Assembly (NCBI GenBank): GCA_022702705.1
Contig: CM040430.1
Location: 82,976,227-83,040,226 of the forward strand
DNA length: 64,000 bases
Direction: 5' to 3'
Source of the DNA: Papilionanthe hookeriana x Papilionanthe teres
Lineage: Eukaryota > Streptophyta > Magnoliopsida > Asparagales > Orchidaceae
This document shows, piece by piece, positions 45,371-57,092 of the stretch; positions within the stretch are counted from its first letter, which is position 1; each line of letters starts with the position of its first letter. A program made the translations under genes and the position numbers. Under the pieces are notes generated by a model, which was not told where the DNA came from, did not search any database, and saw only the letters and a program-made list of their open reading frames with translations.

Positions 45371-45746
45371 TTGATGGATTCTACTTATGTTTGTTGTGTG
45401 TTTAGTTTTTTTTGCTTAATCATGTTTGGTTTGTGTAGTATTTACTTTGAACTTGGATTTGGATGTGTTTACTTTCATTGTGTGCTTAGATCTTAGTGCT
45501 TGCCTATCATAAAGTACTTGCTGCACTAAATATCTAAGAATAGTTGGTTTGAATGAACATATTTGGTGCCAATGATGTAACTTGGATTTTATATATATAA
45601 GATTGTTGTGTTTTGTTTGTGTGAAGAACTTTGTTAATTATTGCTTATGGGATGATGTAAATGCCTATTGAAGTGTTAAACATTTTTGTGGACGTCGAAA
45701 CGATCAAAAATATGAAAAAAATTTTTGACCCAGAAAATATTTTGGA

Positions 45747-45838
45747 CTAGCACCGCCGGCGCCAGAATGGGCACCAACGGCACCCAAATCCAGAGAGTTT
45801 GGCCAATTTATTTAAATAGAGCACCACCGGCTCCCGAT
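45747..45838. promoter_or_regulatory. GC-rich module, copy 2
   Basis: CACCGCCGGCGCCAGAATGG, CCCAAATCCAGAG and GAGCACCACCGGCTCCCG, closely matching the order of elements in the LTR copy at 48932. It lies about 400 nt upstream of ORF copy 2. Confidence 0.55.
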
Positions 45839-46220
45839 CCCAGAAAAACGCCTAAAACCCTTGATTTCACGATTTTTTTCCCTGAGACCCACAAATTTTT
45901 CCTTTTCCTTCGTCTTCCTCCTCCATTTTTGTGATTTTGAAGATGTAGGGTTTGCTAGATCTCGGATTCAAGGAGATTTCAAGGCTTTTCGACACCGAAT
46001 TTACACTTCTCTTGGTAAGAGCTTCACTTTAAGTTAAAATTTTTGGATGTTCACCATGGAAATCTCTCACATTGCTTATGGTGGAATTTTTGGAGTTCTG
46101 AAGAGATTTTGAGATTTTCATGATGAAATTTGCTCTTACTTCTTTATAATAGTATTTGAAGTTTGTTACATTCTAAATTTGGGATTTATTGGAATTTTCT
46201 TGCAAATTTTAGAAATTCAC

Positions 46221-47368
46221 ATGGCTCCAAGGTTGAGTAAAGGGAAGAGGAAATTGGATTTTGATGAGGAGAGATTCGTCAACATCAAAGCCCAATTTCG
46301 CTATTACTCTTACCTCTACTACAAGAAGTGTATCCAGGATCGAGCTTTTGATAGTCCTGGAGGATCTATAGAACAATTGATTGTAGAGTGGAATTGGTAG
46401 TGATTTTGTTATTTCAATGCGAATGCTATTATGGGAGTGATTAGAGAATTCTATTCGAATGTACCATGGACTGAGACTAAGTATGTAATTGTTAGAGGGA
46501 AGATGGTTGAGTTTACTCCTCAATGTATCAATGCTTTCTACCAGACTCGGGAACCATTCATGTGTGAGTATGAAAACTTTGACACTAAGAGGGAGAATAT
46601 GAGAAAATTTATTGCTTTTCTGACTGACGGGCGAGGAGAATGGAAAGTAAGTAAAAAATAGTTGATAAATTTCCCCGCCTCCACATTGAATGTTACTTCA
46701 AAAGTGTGACATTATTTCATTTCTGCTAGACTATTACCATCTTATCACCACAGTGAAGTTACTAGAGATAGAGCGATTCTGATGTACTCTATACATAAGA
46801 TGAAAAAGATTGATATTGGAACTATATTTTACAAGAATATTCAGATGATTTCTAGAGGCGAGACCACTGGAGAATTATGACATCCTGCTTTAGTTCATGC
46901 CCTCTGTGTTCAGTCTGGAGTGGAGTTCAGTAGTTCTGAAGAAGTGGCTATACCTTTGAGACCAATTACAAAGAATATTATCCATACTTATGAGTCTCAT
47001 GTAGGAGCCATAGCTGAGCGTAGGAGTACTGATATTCCTACTACGAGTTATGATGTTCCATCTACTTCTGAGCCGCCTACCTTATCTGATATTATGAAGC
47101 AGTTAGACTACATAGTGCTAGTGTAGATACACTCCATGGTCGGATGGATGTATTTGAGGCGAGGAGTGATGTGAATGAAGATTATCTGCAGAAGAGAGTT
47201 GAGTTCGATATTGCTTATTATGATGCTCAGGTCAGATTTATGAGGGGGGAGTTCGATGTGATATTTCTTTCTTGCCCCAGTTATACACCATATAGACCTG
47301 ACCCTGCTGATGACCCTGTTGATGACCCTGTTGATGACCCTGCTGATCCTGGTAATGGAGATTGGTAA
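46221..47368 (+). pseudogene. Athila post-integrase ORF, copy 2
   Basis: ATG 46221 opens MAPRLSKGKRKLDFDEERFV (TAG at 46398). The frame shifts to 46431-46661 (VIREFYSNVPWTE, VIVRGKMVEFTPQCINAFY), homologous to copy 1 at 44437. Later pieces lie at 46920-47126 and 47144-47368. The C-terminus has a fourfold Asp-Pro repeat (DDPVDDPVDDP, 47300-47350). It is the same family as copy 1 but well diverged. The start MAPRLSKGKRK resembles other Athila ORFs of this type. Function unknown. Confidence 0.65.
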
Positions 47369-48723
47369 ATTGTTTATTTTTTTTTATTTCAGTTGTTCTT
47401 ATTGTGTTGTGTTGTACTGATGTGGTGTAGTGGATATTTACTTTTCATATGATGTGTAACCCAGTTGTATTGTACCGTTGTAGTATTTATTTTTCATATG
47501 TTGTGTAATCTGTTGGTGTATTGTTATGTTAAACTGAAACATTAAAATTTTTAGCTGGACTGTGTAGTACTGTGATAGTTTGTTTCATGTTGTAGTGTTC
47601 TGTTGATGTTTAGATGTTTAATGTTAATTTCTCTTTACCCATGCAAAAATTTAAAAATGGTTATATCACTGCTACTAATTGTTTCATGCCTGCTAGTTGT
47701 AAATTTTGACTAATACCAGATAGCTGTTGAAGATTTCAAGATCCCAGCACAGAGAGGTTAGTTTTCTTCTACTCTAAACTGTTTCAAATTTATTGAAAAA
47801 TTTTAGTTTGGGGGAGGGTAGAAAAATACTAACTTTTATTTATTCTCAATTATTATATTTTCGAAAATTATTAGCATAACTTCTGGCAGTTGAACCTCAT
47901 TATAAGATAATTAAACTTTTCATTTCATTTGAATATTATGGAAGGATAGGATGAAAATTTTTAGTGAAAAAGGTTGATTTTATAGAAGTGATATTTGATA
48001 TGAAAGGATTTGATTGTAGTCAACTATTTAAATTAAAGAAAACTGTATTTTTCAAATGTTAAGGGACTTAAAGTTTTGTGTGTTAAGAAGAGATTGTAAC
48101 TTTATGATGAATAATAAAACTTACACTTAACTATAAAGTAAAGAGATGTTTCAGGTTTGAACTTAAGAAAGAGGAGAGTGAAGTTCAAAATAATTAAAGG
48201 GCTATCCAGATATAATAATCCTTAATAAAAAAAAGAAAAGAAAATAAGGATTGAAAAACAATCCCAAAAAGAAAAAAAAAAGAGAAAAAGAAAAGAAAAG
48301 AAAAAAGAAAGAAGAAAAAAATGTTTATGAGGAGAAGATTGAGAAGATGCCTAATAAAAAATTAGCTTCACTTGAATCACATTAAAGGGAGAGCTTGATT
48401 TCATTTCTGAATTTATGTTTTAAGTACTGGCCTACATTTAAATAAAGTTTGCATGAACTCCTTTTTCACATAGTCTTTTGAGGCGCTCTTAATATGACAA
48501 ATTATTGTTCATCTTGAAATAAATAGAAGACTAGAACTCCTAGACTTGATTGCTGAATATTCTTACACCTGTAGTGTTAACCAGAGTTACTAAATTTTTA
48601 TCTGAAAATCTAACTAATATATTCATTTGAATGAAAAATTTTAGTGTCTTACAGTTGAAAAATACATTGCCAAGAGTTATATTTTATGTAGTAAAAGGAT
48701 TACTTGAGGACAAGTAATAGTTA
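47369..48723 (+). other. Athila 3' non-coding region
   Basis: AT-rich, no credible ORF. Holds a polypurine-like AGTTTGGGGGAGGG at 47805-47818 and an A/G-rich stretch (48225-48330, AAAAGAAAAGAAAA). Confidence 0.6.
47805..47818 (+). other. Extra polypurine-tract-like site
   Basis: AGTTTGGGGGAGGG is very like the true tract at 48724-48735 but lies about 920 bp upstream of the LTR. Confidence 0.45.
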
Positions 48724-48738
48724 AAGTTTGGGGGATTC
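48724..48738 (+). other. Polypurine tract of the Athila element
   Basis: AAGTTTGGGGGATTC lies immediately before the TGATGC start of the 3' LTR. Confidence 0.8.
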
Positions 48739-48931
48739 TGATGCACCAAAAATATATACGGTTTTTGCTATATAATTTTACCCATTTTTGGTGATATTGC
48801 TCTTTAAAGAAAAGTATTTTTCATGATTTGTTGCATGTATGATGATTTTAGGTAATTGGAGTAAGAAGAAGCAAAAAGAAACGAATCCTGAGCAAAAAGA
48901 GCAAAAAGGAGCAAAAGGGTGAAAAAGTGTT

Positions 48932-49042
48932 CTGGCACCGCCGGCGCCAGAATAGGCATTGCCAGTGCCCAAATCCAGAGCCTCCAGAATTAAATTGCAT
49001 GGTAGAGCGCCGCCGGTACCCTATCTGGTGCCGCCGGCGCCC
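48932..49042. promoter_or_regulatory. GC-rich module, copy 3 (in the Athila LTR)
   Basis: CTGGCACCGCCGGCGCCAG, CCCAAATCCAGAG, TAGAGCGCCGCCGGTACCC and GGTGCCGCCGGCGCCC, near-palindromic and about 200 bp into the LTR. The order of sub-motifs matches copy 2. Confidence 0.55.
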
Positions 49043-49431
49043 GAAGTCGGCTGAGTTCAAATTTGAAGAGTTTTGGCAACTTTTTAAAGGGATGTCTATG
49101 GAAACTCATGGGATTTCGTCCCTATCTTAAGTAACTATTTATGGACGAAAATGGTGTGCTTCTTCAGTGGTTTTAGAGTAGTTTTAGTGAGTGTTAAGTG
49201 TTAAAGTTTAGGAGAAGAGTGTGTAGAGTGAGGATTTGAGAGGAATTCTTCTCTAAGGAGTGAAGGAGAAGGGGTAAAGTGAGAGATTGCTTCTTTCTTT
49301 TCATTCTAAAGAGAAAATCAAGTGTTGTAAAGAAGAGAGAAGAGGATTCAAAGGAACTCAAGGGAATTGCATTGGGGAAGAGAAAGAGATAAGTTGTATT
49401 TTCTTTTGTGATTTGTATGACTTTTCTTTTA

Positions 49432-49440
49432 TATATAAAA
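49432..49440 (+). promoter_or_regulatory. Possible TATA box in the Athila LTR
   Basis: TATATAAAA in mid-LTR. Position is compatible with a promoter, but AT-rich surroundings make chance likely. Confidence 0.3.
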
Positions 49441-50429
49441 TCCATGTTTTATTGTATCTTCTCCATGAATTCTGAGTAGTCTCCTTGTCTTTCTTCTTGC
49501 ATAGAGATGTGATGATGGATTGATGTGGATTTCATGTGCTTTTAATGGAATGAAAAGATTGTGATGGTTTTTCATTTAGAACTTAATTTACTTTTGATTT
49601 GGCTAATTGAAATGTTAAAATATGTTGTTGAACATTAAGTTTGAAAGGATTTAATGTCATACACCAATAATGAAAGATCCATTCAATTTATATGGATGAA
49701 TTGTGTAGTTCATGGGAATTGAGTACAAATGATTAGGAAAATATGTTTTTATGGACTTCAATGTGGAGATTTCAGGGTGACAGGCTGAAATCCCCAAATT
49801 GGTTATAAGATTAGTAACTAATATCAATGGTTAGCCTTCAGGTGAAGAGTGAGTGGGAGCTCCAAAGTGAGAGCCGGTATCCTCCCAGCCTAGCCTTAGA
49901 ATTAATGACTAAACTTAGGATATGTCAATTTTCTTTTTTTACTTAGAAGAGGGGGTACTCTTTTAAGGGTGAAGAATCATCTATGCTCTTATTTGGCACA
50001 ATAATATAAATATTTGTTCCATATCAATCCACACATCATATTCTCATTGCAAGAGGAAAGATACTTTTCTCATATATCGAAAACCTTTCAAATACTTACT
50101 TTAGTGTGTCTGTTAGTTAATTTTATTTATAAAGTTATTAGAAGTAATTGTAGTGTAGTTAATCGTTACTGTTTTCTGCATAGTGGTAGTATGCAGTAAA
50201 CTTTAACTACAAATTAAATATCGAGTTCTAGTGCTACGTTACCTATATTGTGAACACTTTCTTATATATTCCAAAATTCCATGTGGGATCGATAATCAGG
50301 ACTCCATTAGAGCCATGTATTACTTGATACGATACGTATACTTGCGTTAAATGCTTAGACTTAACAAAATCATTATAAATATATCAATTTGAGTTCATAA
50401 ATTCTTGCAATATAAGTCCGACGGCATCA

Positions 50430-51140
50430 GTACCCAAATTTTGATTCTCTTTCCCGAGGCTGGTACCCAAGTTCCAATCCTCAACTCAGAATTTCGAAGT
50501 CGATACCTAAATTTTATTTCTCATCCCGAGGCTGGTACCCAAAATCTGGTTCCCTACTCTGAATTCTGAGATAAATATGAGACCACCTTAAAAAGATTAA
50601 GGCATCATATTCTCTTCTTTGCACCACAAATTTCCACGTCCTTCCCACCAAATTCTCTACATTCATCAAATTCAAAATTCTCTAAAAAAAGAACTGAAAT
50701 CCCAAATTGAAACTAAAAATTTACACTAAAATTCAATCCAGAATCAAAATCCAAAATTCCCTGAGAATTAATCTCAGAATCAATCTCAAAACTAATCTCA
50801 AAATCCATCCCAGATCAAACTTCAATCAAAATCAAAACTCTGATCAAATTAAAATTCAAATTTAAATCAAAATCAATTTATGGTTATGAAATTAAAGAAG
50901 ATAAAACGAATCTAAAATCCATCCCTGAAATTCTACAATTTGAATATTCCCTCTTATTCCCTGGCGAGAGTTCTGGAATCTTTAGTTTTAGAGATTTACC
51001 TGTTACTCCCCAATGGAAACAATTCTCACCCAAATTTTGTGATTTGTTCCAAGTCTGTCACTTAGACGATTGTGTTGGTTTTGTTGCCCTCTTCGGTCAA
51101 TGCCAATACATGCGATGTACTTGTTTAGCACCACACACAT
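50430..51140 (+). other. Outer element 3' internal tail
   Basis: The first 140 bp are a decayed version of the 71-bp array (GAGGCTGGTACCCAAG). The rest is AT-rich, then matches the inner tail (TGGCGAGAGTTC; GTTGGTTTTGTTG; CTCTTCGGTCAATGCCAATAC). No gene. Confidence 0.75.
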
Positions 51141-51154
51141 ATTGAGGGTTTATT
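51141..51154 (+). other. Polypurine-tract position of the outer element
   Basis: ATTGAGGGTTTATT precedes the TG at 51155 and is homologous to 26095-26108. Confidence 0.55.
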
Positions 51155-52733
51155 TGTTGACCTCATTTTTTGTGTGATCTAAACTTCCTCTTAGTACATA
51201 AGATCTAGCCATAGGGTTTCACCTCAACTATCTTTATAGACTAGAGATGGATCTCACCACCAAGAAATTTGAACTAGTCCCTTGCTCTTGTTGAAATCCT
51301 ACATGGATGGTTACAAACCTCAAAATCACTTGGAAGGTTAAAACCAACATGTGGAGGCTCAAAGATGAGTTCCTCGGGCAACCCTGAGTAGCTCAGTCTC
51401 AATCAGGTATGCACACACACCCCTAATCCTTTGAATCTCCCACTTGTTCCAAAACCCTAAAGCACTTGCACTTAACCTATCTCTTGGCTCCTTCTGGAAA
51501 CTCATATGTATGGTCCCAAGCACTTAGCCCTTTGTTAAGATGGTTACGAACAACATATAGAGGATCCAAAATGTGCTCTCTAATGGAGCTTGTGGCTTTG
51601 ATAAAGGCTTCATGGCTTGTACGACCACCTTACCCGATCAATTCCAAAATATCCAAATTTTGGGCTTTTATACCAAAAATTCCCTAAAATTACCAAAATA
51701 CCCCTAAACCCTAATGCCATTCTAAATCCCAATTTTCAAACCAAAATTCTCAAATCTATAAAAACCTCCCAATTCATTCCATAACCTCACCTAAATCAAT
51801 TTCAGCCACCAATTGACCTAAATGCACCCAAACCTAGCAAAATTAGCCAAATTACCAAAATACCCGCAAAATACCCAAAATTGCAAAATACAAATTTCAC
51901 CCAATTAAATCACAAAAAAAAATTTGAAACTTCCCTACATCACCAAATTTTCCCAAACTTGCTAAATTTGACAAAATTGACCAATTTTGACCAATATCCA
52001 AATTATACCCTAAATTGTCAAATCCCCAAATCAACCCAAGTTTCCACCAAATTGATCCCAAATCTCACCCAATTTCAATTCCAAATCAAACTTCATCATG
52101 CCTAATCCTAATTGAAACCAAATCCAAGCGCAATTGAACCAATTTAAAAACCCAATTCCATGCCAAAAAATAACACTCTCATCCTTAATTTTAAAAGCCC
52201 AAATTCGAGCCCAAATTAATCTGTCTTGATTCATTAAAAAAAAAGCACATAACTCAACCCACATGACCTCTCCCCCTCATCCATTCCATAAAATAAATCA
52301 AACATTGGATCATGGCATACGTAATTGATTTCACCTATATTTAGTCTCGTGACATTTTTTTATAAAATACTCCAATTATTTGAAATCCATTCTCATGCAA
52401 ATAAGCTAAGCCAAAGGCAATCCATGAAGCCACCTCCAAGCCATATGCAAGTCGTATGAGCCATGTCATGTTACCACTCCTCAAGTGGCAAAAGGTGGAC
52501 TCTCATTTATGATTCCACTTAAAGCACTTAATCCCTCTCTTGACTCATTCTAACCTAAGCTAAACCCAAATCCCCATGATTAAGACATCAACACCCAAGC
52601 CCCCATAAAGCCTAATCCTCATGACAAGTAAGGATAATCCAATTCAATGTTAAAGACCAAAGGCTACCTAAAAAGTATTTCAAATCCATTCTCCCCAAAC
52701 AAAATTAAATAACTCATGGCACAAAAGGACACA

Positions 52734-52766
<33 letters not shown>

Positions 52767-52789
52767 AATGGAAATATATATATAATAAA
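51155..52789 (+). repeat. Outer 3' LTR, left part
   Basis: Starts TGTTGACCTC and follows 2589-3760 of the 5' LTR at about 90% identity by eye, including the C/A-rich segment (51610-52210). It stops at an AT microsatellite (ATAATAAA) where a block of foreign sequence begins. Confidence 0.85.
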
Positions 52790-53700
52790 ACTCTTCAGCA
52801 GTTTTTTTACCAGTGGATGATATCCTCAAATTAAAGGGTTCCAGATGTTGGCTATGCAGGTCCCATGAAGAAACTGTACAACACTTATTTCTTGAACGCC
52901 CTATATCACAGGAGGTGTGGCAATCTACTCTTGCTTCACTACAGCTTAGCCATTTACTATTTAATTGGAAATCTTTACTGCATTGTTGGACTGATTGGAA
53001 GGAGAACATGCTGTCCCATATACCTTTGATTCTATTTTGGTTTATCTGGATGGCCAGGAACAGGGCTAAGTACATCTGTGTTATTAGCTATCCAAGACAA
53101 ATTACAGTAAATTGCTGTAGTTATCTCCATAAGTTAAAGATTGCCAAGGATAATCACAGTAAACCCAGCTGTAGGGTTTCCCTTATCCACTGGTCTATCG
53201 CCCGCTTTCCATGGGTGAAGATCAACACTAATGGGAGTTTCCTCCTTAAGGCTACAGGTATTGGTGGATTCTGTCGTGATCATCTTGGGCAATGTCTTTG
53301 GTTTCAATCCCCTATCAGCTCATCCTCAGCACTGGAATCTGAAGCCTTAGTACTGTATTGGGATCTTTAAACTGCCACTGCTCTACAATACCAATATATT
53401 ATATTGGAATGTGATGCAGTGCACCTCATTAATATCTTAAAGGGTCTATCTCCACCTCCTTGGTTCCTGATTTATTGGATTAGGAAAATCCAATTACTTA
53501 ATCTTCATTTACATGTACAGTGGAGCCACATTCAGAGAGAGGGCAACCAACCTGTTAACTGGCTTGCCAAATCTGCCTCTTCTACATAACAAATTCAAGT
53601 GTGCAAATCCCCATGTGGTCTGTTAAAGTCTCTAATTAGGGGAGACTCTTTAGATCTTCCTTACATCGGATGTTCTTCCTTTTTTCTATTTTGTTTTTGT
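52790..53700 (+). pseudogene. LINE (L1-type) ORF2 C-terminus: zinc-binding and RNase H domains
   Basis: One frame from 52813 to 53589 with TAA at 53368. First a zf-RVT-like domain (CWLCRSHEETVQHLFLE), then WFIWMARNRAK, then an RNase H-like domain as in plant LINEs. Catalytic positions: VKINTNGSFL has Asn where Asp is usual; ALESEAL keeps the Glu; ILECDAVHLI keeps the Asp; EGNQPVNWLAK has Asn where Asp is usual. It is 5'-truncated, as LINE copies normally are, and non-functional. Confidence 0.75.
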
Positions 53701-53704
53701 GTAA

Positions 53705-53769
<65 letters not shown>

Positions 53770-53965
53770 TTTACAAGCCTTTTTGGTCTACCATCCATGA
53801 TCTAGTTCTCTTAATATTTATGAGGAGTTGTTTTGTGGAGAATATACTCCTTGGAGTCATTCTATATTTTCTTTTTGAACTTGAAGGAGATCCCCTCTCC
53901 CTTCTCCTTTCTTTTTGTACTTCTTTTTATATATCAACATGTAGGGAGCCATGAGTTGCTCCTTT
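53701..53965 (+). other. LINE 3' flank with a TA microsatellite
   Basis: A TA run (53708-53766) then 200 bp of unique sequence, possibly the LINE 3' UTR. No poly-A tail or gene is seen. Confidence 0.45.
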
Positions 53966-53980
53966 ACCCAATATATATAT

Positions 53981-54039
<59 letters not shown>

Positions 54040-54151
54040 CATATGTATATAAATACATACATATGTATGTATATACATACATATGTATGTATATACCTAC
54101 ATATGTATGTACATATACATGCGTACATATGTATGTATATACATACATATG

Positions 54152-54196
<45 letters not shown>
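53966..54196. repeat. TA/CA microsatellite with palindromic ATACATACATATGTATGTAT units
   Basis: TA and CA runs followed by at least five 20-bp palindromes built from TACATACATATGTATGTA, then TA again. Tyr/Ile-rich open frames on both strands here are artefacts. Confidence 0.9.
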
Positions 54197-54197
<1 letters not shown>

Positions 54198-54340
54198 CAC
54201 AAACCATAAAAATTCAAAACAAATACAAGGGTCAGTTACATTATCGAATTTGAACGTAGTGTCAACATAAATAAAAAGGAATTCTCTCATAAAAAAAAAT
54301 GTTATTTAGAGTTTCAAACTTACAACTAGAACCTCCTATT

Positions 54341-55161
54341 TTAAGCCTTAAGCTTTCCATAGAATTTCTGCTTCTCCTGGGTGGTCTGGAAGCGTCCGTG
54401 GCCAAACTTGGATGAAGTATCAATGAATTTGAGATTGATCTCCTCGAGGGCGAGACGAGATGTATGCTTGAGTAGAGACTGGCGAAGCGTGACGACTCTC
54501 TTCTTCGGTACAATGCAGCAACCTTTGATCAGAAGATAGTCATCTTTCACCACACCATAGTGAGGGAAGCCACCAATGGGAGTGATATCTTTTTCAGTCC
54601 TATCAAATTCGGTGCTTGCCGAGTGGGACTCATCTCCAGCTTTTCCAATCTTATAGACCTTCTTGTTCATCTCTGTGCGGTGGTGATAACCGTTCTGACC
54701 AGCACGTGCAACAGTGAAGGAAACTCGCGCAGGATGCCCTGCACCGATGCAAGCAACCTAGCGGAGTCCCCTGTGAGTCTTTCGAGGTAGACGAGTCACA
54801 CCCTAAAGAGTAACAATAGCCTCATATCCCTTACCCTTAGTCACACCAATAATATCAATCATCTCATCTTTCTGGAAGACTGCATCAATGGGGACCTGCT
54901 TCTCAAAGAAACTATAGGCATAGTCAACTTTTTGAGCAATAGTTCCACCATTCACCTGAATCTCCATTAAGTGAGCCTTCTTCTGCTTCAGGCCCTTCAT
55001 CTTCCTAATCTGAGTGTGAGCCAATACACGGACAACTGATGCATGTTTTTTCATCTTCTCCAGTTGAGCTTGGATCTCTCTCTTTTCATCCTCAGATTCA
55101 TATTTCTTTGAATATTTGGTAAATGCCTTCTTCTTGGACTTATACCAGTTCTTATAAAACC
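54341..55161 (-). pseudogene. RPL3: RPL3 (ribosomal protein uL3) retrocopy, 3' part
   Basis: Minus-strand translation matches plant cytosolic ribosomal protein L3 from the middle to its last residue (KFYGKLKA, TAA at 54341-54343): HASVVRVLAHTQIRKMKGLK, EIQVNGGTIAQKVDYAY, GVTKGKGYEAIVT, GQNGYHHRTEMNKKVYKIGK, KFGHGRFQTTQEKQKFYG. Two premature TAG codons occur near 54803 and 54760. There are no introns, whereas plant RPL3 genes have several, so it is a processed copy. A copia element at 55162 cuts it from its 5' part. Confidence 0.9.
55157..55161. repeat. Target-site duplication AAACC, left copy (copia)
   Basis: AAACC before TGTTGG at 55162 matches 59771-59775. Confidence 0.93.
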
Positions 55162-55484
55162 TGTTGGAATGGAGAGGCTTTTGGGATTTGGCAAAGGCTA
55201 GAAATTTATGGAAGAAGCTTCACTTTATTTTCTTTGCTTGATACAAACTCAAAGACTCTACCCCTATTTATACTAGTGGCACCTCCTAAATTAACGGCTA
55301 GGATTGTGCCACCATAATTCTAATCCAATGGTTACAATAATTCTCCACCTACCACACAATAATTCAACACCTACCATACAATAATTCTACACCTACCACA
55401 CCTACCACACATTCTAGAATAAGCTTCTAGATGAGGCTCTTATTAGACTTTTAAAACAACTAAAATCAAGTTTTAATTTCAACA
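55162..55484 (-). repeat. Copia 3' LTR
   Basis: TGTTGG...TTCAACA, 323 bp. Identical to 59448-59770 except one base. Confidence 0.95.
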
Positions 55485-55500
55485 CCCCCTCTTAAACTTA
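55485..55500 (-). other. Copia polypurine tract
   Basis: On the minus strand AAGTTTAAGAGGGGG lies directly before the 3' LTR, typical for plant copia elements. Confidence 0.85.
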
Positions 55501-56950
55501 ATTTTGTGACTCCAAGTAAACTTCTCAATTTAATAAAGTCTTCACTTTTGAGTGGCTTGGTAAATATATCAGCAACTTGATCTTGAGACTTCACGTTCGC
55601 ACTCGTATCTCCTTTCTTTCGATGCATTCTCCGATGAAGTGATAGCGCGTATCAATGTGCTTGCTTCTATCATGGAAAACTCGGATTCTTCGATAGCGCT
55701 ATTGCAGACTTGTTATCAACAAAAATTTTGATCGCCTCTTCTTGTGGTAAACTTAACTCTTTTAATAAGTTTCGAAGCCAAATTGCATGACAAACACATG
55801 AGGTTGCAGCCACGTACTCTGCTTCACACGTAGAAAGAGTGACAATTGGTTGTTTCTTTGACATCCAAGTGAAAGCAAGTATCTCCTATGAAGAACACGA
55901 ACCCCGTAGTGCTCTTTCGATCATCCATGTCTCCAGCCCCAATCACTATCGCTATATCCTTCAAGCTTCGAAATTGTTAGATGATGAGTAAAGTAAGCCA
56001 AAATCAATTGTACCTTTCGATATAGCGCATAATTCTTTTAGCGGTCTTCGAGTGGGTAGCAGTTGGAGTCTCCATGTAGCGACCGATAAGTCCAACGAAG
56101 ATAAAGAATATCCGGCCTTGTGCATGTCAAGTAGCGCAAACTTCCAACCAAACTCTTGAAAATCGTTGGATCGATTCTTTTTCCCTCATCATACTTTGAT
56201 AGCTTGACTCCGCATTCTATAGGGGTATTTATAGGTTGGCTATTATCCATCTTGAACTTCTTCAATATCTCCCTTGCATAACCTTCTTGAGAGATGAAAA
56301 TTTCATCCTTTGTTTGCTTGACTTCGATGCCAAGATAATATGCCATAAGCCCAATATCTGTCATCTCGAACTCCTTCGTCATCGCATCTTTGAACTTTTC
56401 AAACATGCTTGGATTATTTCCTGTGAAGATCAAGTCATCAACATATAAACAAACAATCAAGACATTTCCATCATCATTCTTGATGTAAAGAGCATGCTCG
56501 TAAGGACACTTTATGAAGCCCTTCTCTTGCAGATACTTGTCTATTCAACTATTCCATGCTCTTGGTGCTTGCTTCAACCCGTAGAGAGCCTTTTTTAGCT
56601 TTAGAACCTTGTCTTCTTGTCCTTTGACTTCATATCCTGGTGGTTGCTCATCATAGTCGATGCCTGCTCTTTGACTGTAGCCTTTTGCCACCAATCTTGC
56701 TTTGTATCTTTCAATTTCTCCTTTGGAATTCTTCTTTGCTTTGTACACCCATTTCACACCAATCGCCTTGTGCCCTTTTGGAAGTGAAGCTAGCTCCCAT
56801 GTGTCGTTCTTCTCGATTGCCTTGATTTCTTCATCCATTGCATCTTTCCACTTCTTGCTTTGTATGGCTTCTTGGAAATCCATGGGCTCACAGTTGGCAA
56901 AGAGACAAAAAAGAGTAAGATTATCATGATTGTTAGTTACCTCATAAAGA
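55501..56950 (-). pseudogene. Copia reverse transcriptase and RNase H, with an internal deletion
   Basis: RT starts WKDAMDEEIKAIEKNDTW (about 56850), then KARLVAKGYSQRAGIDYDE. This is followed directly by QPPGYEVKG, so about 60 residues that carry the first catalytic Asp in this family are missing, in frame. A TGA follows at WNS (about 56545). The YVDD box is present (LYVDDLIFTGN, 56425-56455). Frameshifts follow, then RNase H (MSKKQPIVTLSTCEAEYVAA, about 55860). Not functional. Confidence 0.88.
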
Positions 56951-57092
56951 TCTTGTAATTTTCTGAAGCGTGGTACTCTTTCACTTGAATTTTCTGTTGA
57001 ATTTGGTGACGATGAGTCACTTTGAGTACTTGTAGTTAATGTTGTTTATGGAGTAGTAGGCTCTTCTCTTGTTTGTTCGATCTGTGGCTGCT

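Larger units (their letters stand above)
39430..50429 (+). mobile_element. Athila-type Ty3/gypsy element, 5'-truncated, with its 3' LTR
   Basis: Starts inside gag at a junction with the reversed LTR. It continues through protease, RT, RNase H and integrase (to about 43700), two post-integrase ORF copies, a polypurine tract and a 3' LTR (48739-50429, TGATGC...GCATCA). The 5' LTR and most of gag are missing, so no target duplication can be tested. The pol frame is unchanged from 39430 to about 43370 apart from in-frame stops. Confidence 0.85.
48739..50429 (+). repeat. Athila 3' LTR, 1691 bp
   Basis: Begins TGATGCACC and ends GACGGCATCA, a 6-bp terminal inverted repeat (TGATGC/GCATCA). The polypurine tract is directly upstream. 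Directly downstream, outer-element sequence resumes (GTACCCAAATTTTG, related to the 71-bp array). It contains the GC-rich module 48932-49042 and a TATATAAAA at 49432. No partner 5' LTR is present in the window. Confidence 0.85.

Noticed and set aside
53670..54290. Tyr/Ile-rich open frames on both strands
   Set aside because: They are translations of TA/CA microsatellites.
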